Assembly (NCBI RefSeq): GCF_938045465.1
Contig: NZ_CALIBF010000092.1
Span: 1-18,607 of the forward strand
Length of the DNA: 18,607 bases
Direction: 5' to 3'
Origin: an uncultured Campylobacter sp.
GTDB taxonomy: Bacteria; Campylobacterota; Campylobacteria; Campylobacterales; Campylobacteraceae
In this document: piece after piece, positions 1-6,605 of the stretch
Layout of the letters: every line of letters starts with the position of its first letter
Numbering within the stretch: position 1 is the stretch's first letter
Notes under the pieces: generated by a model
What the model was told of the DNA's origin: nothing
What the model saw: only the letters and a program-made list of their open reading frames with translations
Database searches by the model: none
Position numbers and translations under genes: made by a program

Positions 1-771
1 TTGGGCGGCTCGGCTCTGAATTTTGGCGCGCTTGGCTAGTTATAGTTTGCTCGGCATTTTAAGGTGCTCTCGGGCTCATCGCGATTCGTTTAGGCTCATA
101 GGTACAGCGTGTCTTGGCGTAAAATTTTAAAATTTAATTCCGAGGCAGCGCTTTTAAATTTGAGCCTTTGAGAGTACGGCTTGTAATTTCGGTTTGGAAT
201 TTTAGCGCTGAAATTTCGTGTGAAATTTTTGAGTTTAAAATTGTAGCTTTGGAATTTCGTCTTGGAATTTCATTTTAAAATTTCAAACTCGCGATTTGGA
301 GCGAAATTTTATAGAGCAGAATTTACCGCGCGAAATTTTAAGCGGTAGAATTTTATGCTGTCTATGAAATTTAGGCGTTGGCTCTATGCGCTCGCCAATT
401 TTACTCGCAGATTTGCCTCGGTAGAATTCCGTGCCGCAAAGCGGAATCTTGACGGATGAAATTCCGATACGCCACGAAATTTCATCCGGCTGGATTTCGT
501 CCTGCATCTAAATTTAAGGCGAGCGAAATTTTAAGAGTCAAAATTTCAAAGGGCGAAATTTAAAACTGACGGGATTTTAAAGGCGAAAATTCTGAGGATG
601 AAATTTTAGATAGCAAAATTTAAAGCGGCTCAAATTATAAAATTTTGCCCGATAGAATTTTGCTAGTAGGCGATATTTCAATTCTATAAAATTTAAAATT
701 ATCGCACCGCAGAGATTTGCGGAAGCGAGCTTGAAATTTTATAGAATTTAAATGCGAAACGAGGGGAAGCG
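1..771. other. Gene-free region upstream of dnaB
   Basis: I see no convincing coding region here. The short open frames on the minus strand translate the repeated AAATTT-type words into strings rich in Lys-Phe and Ile, have no domain signature, and look spurious. The first ~120 bases could include the tail of an upstream gene (one plus-strand frame ends at a TAG near 37, another at a TAA near 58), but nothing is recognisable. From about 120 onward the DNA is dominated by AATT-centred palindromes, annotated separately. A TATAAA at 685-690 could be a -10 element for dnaB, but equally AT-rich alternatives lie around it. The dnaB ribosome binding site (GAGGGGAAG) lies at 761-769. Confidence 0.6.
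185..661. repeat. Quasi-periodic array of RAATTY palindromes (AAATTT/GAATTT/AAATTC)
   Basis: AATT cores begin at 185, 198, 212, 224, 239, 253, 266, 279, 305, 320, 334, 349, 368, 397, 425, 460, 478, 511, 527, 542, 557, 588, 602, 617, 633, 641 and 656. Within 185-279 the steps are 12-15 bp; within 511-656 they are mostly 14-16 bp, apart from a 31-bp step that holds a GATTTT near 574 and an 8-bp step at 633-641. Nearly all cores are flanked as R-AATT-Y; exceptions are at 185, 239, 397 and 633. Four carry the extended word GCGAAATTT (301, 330, 523, 553). The sequence between cores is not conserved, so this is a spaced-word array rather than a simple tandem repeat. It may be a decayed short tandem repeat or an accumulation of individually selected words. 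No function is established. Confidence 0.75.
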
Positions 772-2865
772 ATGGCAACGAAGCAGAATGTGCCTGCAAA
801 TTTATACGATCTGGATATGGAGCGCGCGATTTTAAGCTCGCTTTTGCAAAATGAGGATGCATACGGCGAGCTGAGCGAGATAATCTCGGTCGGCGATTTT
901 TTCTACAAGCCGCACGCCGACATCTACGAGGCGATCGTCAAGTGCTCCTCGCACAACGAGCCGATCGCGCCGAGCTTCGTTAAAAAATGGCTAGCCGAGC
1001 GCTACGACGATGGCGCATTTACCGAGGTTGTAGCCACCAGCGGCGTGGTCGACGCCCCAAAATACGCGCTCGAGCTGCGCGAAAAATCGATCAAGCGCTC
1101 GCTAATCAAGGTCGCGCACGAGATCCCTTCGATGGTAAACGAAGCCGTGCGCAGCAAGGACACCGCCGATAAAATTAGCTCCAAAATTTACGAGCTCGTC
1201 GATGAGGAGCGCCACGGCGGCATCAAAAAATCGCACGAGATCATCGCCGACGTAGTAGAGGAGCTGAAGCGCCAAAAGGCGCTCGCAGGCTCGGAGCTCG
1301 TGGGGCTAGATACGGGCTTTCGCTTCCTAAACGACTGCACGAAGGGGTTGAAACCGGGTGAGCTCATCATAATCGCCGCCCGCCCCGGTATGGGAAAGAC
1401 CGCTTTTGCGCTAAATTTGATGATGAAAACTCTGCAAAGCGGCAAGGGCGTCGTATTTTTCTCGCTCGAGATGCCCTCCGTGCAGCTGATGTATCGCATA
1501 CTAAGCGCGCTTAGCTCGATCCCGCTAAGCGACATAATGAGCGCCAAGCTCAGCGACGACGACTGGACGCGCTTCAACGACGCCTGCGACGCGGTGCTGA
1601 ATATGCCGCTTTTCGTCTATGACAGCGGCTACGTGAATATACACCAGGTCCGCACCCAGCTGCGCAAACTCAAAGCCGCGGACGCCAATATCGAGCTTTG
1701 CGTGATCGATTACATCGGACTTATGACGAGCACGAGCAACTACTCCGAGCGCCACCTGCAAATCGCCGAAATTTCGCGCGGGCTCAAGCTTTTGGCGCGC
1801 GAGCTAAACATCCCGATCATCGCGCTATCGCAGCTAAACCGCTCGCTTGAGGCGCGCTCGAACAAACGCCCGATGCTAAGCGATCTGCGCGAAAGCGGCG
1901 CGATCGAGCAGGACGCCGACATCATACTTTTCGTCTATCGCGACGAGGTTTATAAAGAGCAGATGGAGCGCGAGCGCATTTCGCGGCTGGAGGCCGAGGG
2001 CAAGGACGCGGGCGAGCCCGTGTTTAGGCGCAACGACTATCAGGAAAAAGCCGAAATCATCGTCGGCAAAAACCGCTCGGGCGAGGCGGGTAGGACGATC
2101 GAGGTGGGCTTTCAGGGCAGATTTACCCGCTTCGTCGATACGAGCTTCGGCGGCGAGCCCAGCGAGAGCGCGATCTTTAATGAAAACGACAATCTCGACT
2201 ACGTCTCGCAGCTGCAAGATCAGGGCTTTGAGGAGCCTACTGCGCCGCGCCTAGATATGCCGAATCCCGATGCAGCGCAGAATTTACAGCAAAATTTAAC
2301 GCAGAATTTTAATGAAGCCCAAAATTTTAACGAAGCGCAAAATAGCGGCGTAAGCTTAAACACACGCTCCGCTAGCGCTCGAAACCACGGAGTAAATATC
2401 GATTTTGATGAGATGCCTAGCTTTGGCGAAAGCGACGAGGAAATGGACGGCGATGAGATAGGCGCCGAGCCTAAATTTAGCGCAGAGCAGAGCTTAGCAG
2501 AGGTGCGTCGTGCGGCACAGAATGCACCGCAAAAGCAAGAATTTAAGAGGCAAAATTTAGATGATGCAAGAGCGGGCGGTGTCGCGCCTCAAACAGAGGG
2601 CGCGCATAAAAATTTAGCGGGCACTCCGCAAGGCGTAAAAGACACATCTCCGGGCGCAAAAGGCGCATCGCAAGGCGCAAAGAACATGCAGCAAGAAGAT
2701 GCTGCGTATTTTGAAAGAGGCGATGGCGATGAGCCGCCTTTTGAGGCGCAAGAGGATGAGGCAAAATTTAAACCCGCACCGCCTCTAAATATCGAAGAAA
2801 TGGGTATTCCAAAGGTCAATGAGGCAAACAGGCTCGATGACGACGACGCGCCGCTGGATCTGTGA
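772..2865 (+). CDS. dnaB: Replicative DNA helicase DnaB with a long C-terminal tail
   Basis: This is the ATP-driven hexameric helicase that unwinds DNA 5'-3' at the replication fork. The N-terminal DnaB domain spans about residues 8-110 and the RecA-like ATPase about 170-455. Visible motifs are Walker A RPGMGKT (204-210), Walker B VIDYIGLM (311-318), ALSQLNR (351-357), DLRESGAIEQDAD (371-383) and the arginine-finger region KNRSGEAG (433-440). About 25 charged residues (roughly 396-422) are inserted between YRDEVY and AEIIVGKNR; insertions here are, as I recall, also seen in Helicobacter DnaB. At 697 residues it is far longer than the usual 450-490. The last ~235 residues are Gln/Asn/Ala/Glu-rich, contain small tandem repeats and look disordered. 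The ATG follows GAGGGGAAG with good spacing. The 3' end overlaps the next gene by 47 bp. The identity is certain; the tail's function is unknown. Confidence 0.97.
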   Translation: MATKQNVPANLYDLDMERAILSSLLQNEDAYGELSEIISVGDFFYKPHADIYEAIVKCSSHNEPIAPSFVKKWLAERYDDGAFTEVVATSGVVDAPKYALELREKSIKRSLIKVAHEIPSMVNEAVRSKDTADKISSKIYELVDEERHGGIKKSHEIIADVVEELKRQKALAGSELVGLDTGFRFLNDCTKGLKPGELIIIAARPGMGKTAFALNLMMKTLQSGKGVVFFSLEMPSVQLMYRILSALSSIPLSDIMSAKLSDDDWTRFNDACDAVLNMPLFVYDSGYVNIHQVRTQLRKLKAADANIELCVIDYIGLMTSTSNYSERHLQIAEISRGLKLLARELNIPIIALSQLNRSLEARSNKRPMLSDLRESGAIEQDADIILFVYRDEVYKEQMERERISRLEAEGKDAGEPVFRRNDYQEKAEIIVGKNRSGEAGRTIEVGFQGRFTRFVDTSFGGEPSESAIFNENDNLDYVSQLQDQGFEEPTAPRLDMPNPDAAQNLQQNLTQNFNEAQNFNEAQNSGVSLNTRSASARNHGVNIDFDEMPSFGESDEEMDGDEIGAEPKFSAEQSLAEVRRAAQNAPQKQEFKRQNLDDARAGGVAPQTEGAHKNLAGTPQGVKDTSPGAKGASQGAKNMQQEDAAYFERGDGDEPPFEAQEDEAKFKPAPPLNIEEMGIPKVNEANRLDDDDAPLDL
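2302..2337 (+). repeat. Tandem 18-bp repeat in the dnaB tail (QNFNEA x2)
   Basis: Two adjacent 18-bp units (2302-2319 and 2320-2337) encode QNFNEA twice, followed by a third QN. Each DNA unit contains one RAATTY word: GAATTT at 2304 and AAATTT at 2322. The units differ at four positions, all silent at the protein level, which suggests some age or selection on the peptide. Confidence 0.85.
2620..2682 (+). repeat. Tandem 21-bp repeat in the dnaB tail (7 residues x3)
   Basis: Three 21-bp units begin at 2620, 2641 and 2662. They encode the related heptapeptides GTPQGVK, DTSPGAK and GASQGAK (residues 617-637), with consensus x-T/A-S/P-Q/P-G-A-K. These short Gly/Ala/Lys repeats fit a flexible linker and support a disordered tail. 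Confidence 0.8.
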
Positions 2866-4876
2866 AATAGCGCTTAGACTAGCGCTGATCGTTAGCGTTT
2901 TTTGCTTCGCGCTTTACGCGCAGGATTTGGACGACGCGGGCTTTTGCGCGCTGGCGGCGTTTTGGGCTTACGCGCTATTTCGGGTGCTATTTAGCTTTTT
3001 TTACGAGGCGAAGCAGCGCGCCAATGCGGCGCTATTTCGCAGCGGCGGAATTTTGATTAAAATTTTTAGAGGCAGGCTGATAAGCGGGGTTTTTGCCTGC
3101 GCGGGCGCGATTATCTTAAGCGCCACTTTGGCGCTAGGCATAGCCGATCTGCGCGGCGCGGAGCTATTCGTGACGCTCGCGGCGCTGCCTGCAGCTCTTG
3201 TTCTGATGCGTCTGGTGGTGCTTAAGCTTAGCCTAAAAGAGATTAAAAACCCTAGAATTTTATCGCTCAAACTTAGTATTTTGCTGCTAGCCGCGCTTGC
3301 CGTAGCGGTAAATTTCGCTCTAAATTTAGCCTATTTGCGGCTCGCGGACGGCGTAGATACTACCGCGCACTTTCAAAATTCCGCGATAAATTTTACTCCG
3401 CCCGCCCGCACCGCCGCATCCATGGGAAATTTCGCGGCAAACGACGCTTCCGCGCCCGTCGGAAATTTAGCGACGGATAACGCCGCTAACGCCGCTAAAA
3501 ATTCCGCGACGAATAACGTCGCCATAGTTGTGCGAAATTCCGGGACGAGCAATGCCGTCAAGCCCGCGCCGGATGCCGCCAAAAAACCTACCGCTTCGCC
3601 CGCAAATTTTAAAGCGGGCTCCGTCAGGACGGCGCAGATCTTGGCTGAAAATTCCGCGACCAGCCCCGCATCGGTAGCCGAAATTTTTGAAATTTTAAAG
3701 TCTACCGCGCCGCAAGCGCACTTCAGATCCGCTCTGCTAAATGAAATTTACGCTTTGAAATTTTACAAAAACGCGCTGTTTGATCTGGCGCTGTCGCAGA
3801 GCCCTAGCTCGCTAAAAATCGCTCTTTTGTTTCTGATCTGCGCGGGAGATTTCCTCTTTTACTGCGCGATTTTGCATCTTTGCGCCTTCGTGCTTTTTAT
3901 GCCGCGAGCCACGTCCGCGCCCAAAATAGGGCGCTTTAGCGGCACGATATTTGCGCTTGCATACATCACGCTGTGTTTGATCTGCGCCGCGCAGACGCGA
4001 ACGGCAGCGAGCAGGGCGGAGGGCGCACATCCTAAAAGCGCGGTCGAGACGAGCGTGCAGATCGTGTTGCAAAGCGGCGAGCGGCTGATCTTAAGCGCGC
4101 GAGAGGTGGACGTTCTAAGAGGCGAGCTAAACGCTACGCGCTTTGCCGCGGAAGCAAACGCCGCATCCGCGCTGAATAGCTACATAGACGCCGTTTACGA
4201 CGAGGGCGCGAGGCTCAGCGCGCAGAAAATGGCGGATTTCAATTACTCGTTTTTGAGCGATTATCTGGTGCTGTGGCACAGCGTGTGGGACGATGACGCG
4301 GGGGCGTATCTGAATGAGAAATTTGCGCTCTTCGTAAGCGAAAGCTTCCCGAAAGATTTTGGCGAAAATATCGCTAAAATCGCTGCGGCAAACGTCAAAA
4401 ATTATGAGAGCTCGCTAAATTTTACGCTCAAAAAATACGGCGCGAAAATCGATCTCAACGTCACGCAGAGCTTCAGTCTAAAAAGCAAGGCGTATCGCGC
4501 GAGCGGAACGGGGCTGGGGGCGCTGGGCGGCGTGCTAGGCGCAAAGCTGATAAGCAAAAGCCTCGCTAAAACCGCGGCTAAGACGGGCGCGAAGACCCTT
4601 ACCAAGGCGGGCGCCAGCGCGACAAGCGGTAGTGCGGGGCTTGTGTGCGGTCCAGGCGCGGTGGTGTGCGTGCCTGCATTTGCCGTGGCTACGTGGTTTG
4701 GGCTGGATTTTGCGTTTGCCAAGGGCGACGAGGCGCTGAACCGAGAGGAGTTTGAAGCTGCGATCGTGCGCGATATGATGGCGGCGAAAGAGGAGTTAAA
4801 GCGCGCGCTGGCGGAGGATTTCAACGCGACGATAGATGAAATTTCGAGTGAAATTTTAAATTTAGACGGGAAGTAG
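2819..4876 (+). CDS. Large polytopic membrane protein of unknown function
   Basis: I do not recognise a named family. About five hydrophobic segments lie in residues 14-175. A low-complexity Ala/Asn/Ser-rich stretch (about 190-290) follows and contains a 12-residue tandem repeat (203-250). Two more hydrophobic segments (about 335-365 and 378-400) come next, then a soluble, partly helical domain rich in charged residues. Near the C terminus a Gly/Ala-rich hairpin-like stretch (about 560-640) includes GLGALGGVLGAKL and a CGPGAVVC segment, followed by an amphipathic helix. The Gly-rich hydrophobic region before an acidic helix recalls uncharacterised bacterial membrane proteins with glycine-zipper hairpins, but I cannot name a function. 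The start is uncertain: ATG 2819 (weak AAAGG upstream) overlaps dnaB by 47 bp, and ATG 2837 would overlap by 29. Translational coupling with dnaB is likely. Confidence 0.75.
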   Translation: MRQTGSMTTTRRWICEIALRLALIVSVFCFALYAQDLDDAGFCALAAFWAYALFRVLFSFFYEAKQRANAALFRSGGILIKIFRGRLISGVFACAGAIILSATLALGIADLRGAELFVTLAALPAALVLMRLVVLKLSLKEIKNPRILSLKLSILLLAALAVAVNFALNLAYLRLADGVDTTAHFQNSAINFTPPARTAASMGNFAANDASAPVGNLATDNAANAAKNSATNNVAIVVRNSGTSNAVKPAPDAAKKPTASPANFKAGSVRTAQILAENSATSPASVAEIFEILKSTAPQAHFRSALLNEIYALKFYKNALFDLALSQSPSSLKIALLFLICAGDFLFYCAILHLCAFVLFMPRATSAPKIGRFSGTIFALAYITLCLICAAQTRTAASRAEGAHPKSAVETSVQIVLQSGERLILSAREVDVLRGELNATRFAAEANAASALNSYIDAVYDEGARLSAQKMADFNYSFLSDYLVLWHSVWDDDAGAYLNEKFALFVSESFPKDFGENIAKIAAANVKNYESSLNFTLKKYGAKIDLNVTQSFSLKSKAYRASGTGLGALGGVLGAKLISKSLAKTAAKTGAKTLTKAGASATSGSAGLVCGPGAVVCVPAFAVATWFGLDFAFAKGDEALNREEFEAAIVRDMMAAKEELKRALAEDFNATIDEISSEILNLDGK
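3425..3568 (+). repeat. 36-bp tandem repeat, four copies, encoding a 12-residue repeat
   Basis: Four in-frame units start at 3425, 3461, 3497 and 3533, spaced by exactly 36 bp. They encode GNFAANDASAPV, GNLATDNAANAA, KNSATNNVAIVV and RNSGTSNAVKPA; the consensus is x-N-x-A-T-x-N-A followed by four small or hydrophobic residues. Each DNA unit carries one RAATTY word near its start (AAATTT at 3427 and 3463, AAATTC at 3499 and 3535). A fifth, diverged 12-residue segment (PDAAKKPTASPA) may follow. The repeat lies in a predicted non-membrane loop. Confidence 0.85.
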
Positions 4877-5062
4877 GACGGTGGATTATGCCCGCGCAAC
4901 TTAGACCCGTTGCGAGCGAAATTTTACGACGGATTATGGAGTTTTCGTGCGCAACGGACGGAAAATTTTAAAATTTGATCTAAGCGCAGGCGGGTGGGAT
5001 TACGGCGCATTTATCGCGCCGCCGCGCTCCTTAAATTTAAGAGCTAACTAAAAATTTTTAAA

Positions 5063-5068
5063 TATAAT
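5063..5068 (+). promoter_or_regulatory. Sigma-70 -10 box (TATAAT) for the Hcp-like gene pair
   Basis: A perfect TATAAT lies 25 bp before the ATG at 5093, behind AT-rich DNA with a run of five T residues (5055-5059). This is the usual Campylobacter arrangement, in which a strong -10 compensates for a poorly conserved -35. The AAGGAG at 5082-5087 supplies the ribosome binding site. Confidence 0.7.
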
Positions 5069-5092
5069 CGCCGCTTAAAACAAGGAGTGCTA

Positions 5093-5641
5093 ATGAAAAA
5101 ATTCTATCTTAAAATTTCGTTATTTACGTTTATAATGGCATTTGTATCGATCCCTGCTGCGGCACAATCGTCTTTAACAGGTTTAATAAAGTTAGAAGAT
5201 TTGAGGAGCGAAGAGCAAAGAGCGCTTTTGAAATCCTGCGATTACGGTGACGGAAAATATAGTTCGTGCAATAAACTCGTTGAAATTTTATCTAAAGAGT
5301 GCGATGGCGGTGATATGCGCTCATGTGCTATACAGAGTGATCTTTTGCGATCATTACGCCGAATAGAGGAAGCTACGAAATATCTGATTAAGCTGTGTGA
5401 TGCCAATAGTACATATCACTGTTTTATATTGGGTACGCTAGATATATATCTAAACGGTAATATGCAAGCAGCAATTAAAAGTCTTGAAAAAGTTTGTAAT
5501 AGCGATCTTAAAGATAGAGATATAGTTTGCAAAAATATCGAGGAACTGAAAGCCTGCCTAAAAGACAAAGAGTGTAACCCTATAAAAAAAGGTAAAATTA
5601 TTTTTGAAGGTGTCGAAAGGAAATTGTATGGGGAAAATTAA
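5093..5641 (+). CDS. Secreted cysteine-rich Sel1/Hcp-like repeat protein (paralogue 1)
   Basis: The 182-residue product starts with a classic Sec signal peptide (MKK, a hydrophobic core, PAAA-Q, cleavage near residue 24). The mature part has ten cysteines in five pairs (49/59, 70/78, 102/110, 135/146, 155/161). The central C-x7-C pairs, such as CDGGDMRSC, match the disulfide-bonded Sel1-like modules of Helicobacter cysteine-rich (Hcp) proteins. A periplasmic or secreted location is inferred; Hcp relatives have been linked to host interaction and beta-lactam binding, which cannot be assumed here. I chose ATG 5093 because AAGGAG at 5082-5087 is correctly spaced for it; an upstream GTG at 5087 overlaps that site. 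The gene is more AT-rich than its neighbours. It overlaps the next gene by 14 bp and shares its ancestry. Confidence 0.85.
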   Translation: MKKFYLKISLFTFIMAFVSIPAAAQSSLTGLIKLEDLRSEEQRALLKSCDYGDGKYSSCNKLVEILSKECDGGDMRSCAIQSDLLRSLRRIEEATKYLIKLCDANSTYHCFILGTLDIYLNGNMQAAIKSLEKVCNSDLKDRDIVCKNIEELKACLKDKECNPIKKGKIIFEGVERKLYGEN

Positions 5642-6158
5642 TTTTGTATTTTATTCTATGATATTTTTAGCTTCTATCGTAATGGCTGGTAAGCCTACGG
5701 CTGAAGAGGAAAATCTTTATAACGAATGCGATAAAGGAAACGGCAAATATAGCTCGTGTACTAAACTAATAGAAATTTTATCTAAAAAATGTGATGGCGG
5801 AGATATGATCGGATGCTCGGATCTTGGTTATATATTAGGTCCTAAGCTTGGTATGCGTGAGGCTTCTATCACTCCTTATGAAAAATCTTGCAAAGCGGGT
5901 ATCGCGGAGTCTTGTTTTGCTCTTGGAACACAAGATATAGGTTTAAGAGGCAACATTAAAAAGGCTGTTATAAATTACACTACGGCTTGTGAAAAATTTA
6001 CCGATCAGAAAAAACTATTTAAACTAAGATCTTGCGCGTTAAAGATAGCTTTAGAAAACTGCTTACGAGATGAGGAGGAACACGATCCTGTAAAGTGTGC
6101 GATAGAAGCATTTGAAGAAATAACTGATAAATACAACGCAAATTCAATTAAGGAGTAA
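5628..6158 (+). CDS. Secreted cysteine-rich Sel1/Hcp-like repeat protein (paralogue 2)
   Basis: This 176-residue protein has an N-terminal signal peptide (hydrophobic residues 5-20, SIVMAG). Its ten cysteines (34/44, 55/63, 88/96, 121/136, 145/157) align in order with the preceding gene product. The blocks GNGKYSSC and ILSKKCDGGDM are nearly identical to GDGKYSSC and ILSKECDGGDM there, and the underlying DNA is also alike, so the two arose by tandem duplication. The second pairs and the SCFALGTQD block fit Sel1-like modules. ATG 5628 follows AAAGGA (5616-5621) at good spacing; a TTG at 5604 is in frame but lacks a comparable site and would spoil the signal peptide. The 14-bp overlap with the upstream gene implies co-transcription. 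The exact role is unknown. Confidence 0.85.
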   Translation: MGKINFVFYSMIFLASIVMAGKPTAEEENLYNECDKGNGKYSSCTKLIEILSKKCDGGDMIGCSDLGYILGPKLGMREASITPYEKSCKAGIAESCFALGTQDIGLRGNIKKAVINYTTACEKFTDQKKLFKLRSCALKIALENCLRDEEEHDPVKCAIEAFEEITDKYNANSIKE

Positions 6159-6161
6159 AAG

Positions 6162-6492
6162 ATGGCAAATCCAAAGAAGGGCAAAGAGCGATAATTAAAG
6201 AATTCTATCCAGCAATTTTGGCGCTTTTGATCTTAATGATGCCGGTCGCGGCAGAGCGCAATCAAAGTGTAGCCGTTAGTAAAAAGATAAAATTTACGTC
6301 GCTTTCTGATTCAAATTTATATCGTTTAGAGCGGCTGAAATGAAAGCGCTATTTTTAACTCGCAATAAAACAAGCGTGCAAATGGGTGCTTGATATGAGC
6401 GAGGAAGAGAAAGAGCAAATTGGTATTTAAAGCTGGGCTGCAAAGACGGCGACGCGCAAATGTGCAAGGATTTAGGAAAAATAGGGAATTAG
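6162..6492 (+). pseudogene. Broken Sel1/Hcp-like gene (third copy)
   Basis: A well-spaced AGGAG (6151-6155) and ATG 6162 open a reading frame that stops after ten codons. One frame over, 6191-6341 encodes a signal-peptide-like stretch (EFYPAILALLILMMPVAAE), then stops. Further pieces appear in other frames: ERAAEMKAL near 6330-6350 and, at the end, LKLGCKDGDAQMC-KDLGKIGN before a TAG at 6490-6492. The last piece has the C-x7-C spacing and Gly-Asp-Ala signature of a Sel1/Hcp module. At least two frameshifts plus internal stops separate the pieces. The order (start signal, export signal, Cys module) and the position directly behind two intact paralogues support a decayed third member. Sequencing errors could not easily explain this many breaks. 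Confidence 0.7.
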
Positions 6493-6569
6493 GGCAGAAT
6501 TTTAAATACTAAATTGCCCCACTTTCAAGCTCATGAAATTCGGACTTTAAAATTTAATCTTAATTGGGC

Positions 6570-6575
6570 TATAAT
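6570..6575 (+). promoter_or_regulatory. Sigma-70 -10 box (TATAAT) for ppk1
   Basis: TATAAT lies 30 bp upstream of the ppk1 ATG, behind an AT-rich stretch containing AAATTT-type DNA. The ribosome binding site AAGGAG (6595-6600) follows. This gives ppk1 its own promoter, independent of the broken gene before it. Confidence 0.65.
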
Positions 6576-6605
6576 CTTAGAATTAATATTCAAAAAGGAG
6601 TTTTT

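Noticed and set aside
185..661. CRISPR array upstream of dnaB
   Set aside because: The conserved part is only 6-9 bases, steps are about 12-16 bp, and there are no constant repeats with unique spacers.
283..862. Minus-strand open frames of 74-75 codons upstream of and into dnaB
   Set aside because: They are by-products of repeated AAATTT words (Lys-Phe, Ile strings) and of the antisense of dnaB; no ribosome binding site or family motif.
5010..5030. GGCGC ... GCGCC hairpin after the membrane-protein gene as a terminator
   Set aside because: Short 5-bp stem with no T-run; too weak to support.
6162..6492. A genuine ten-codon leader peptide at 6162 controlling ppk1
   Set aside because: The downstream pieces still read as an export signal and a Cys module in other frames, and ppk1 has its own TATAAT box, so a broken gene explains it better.
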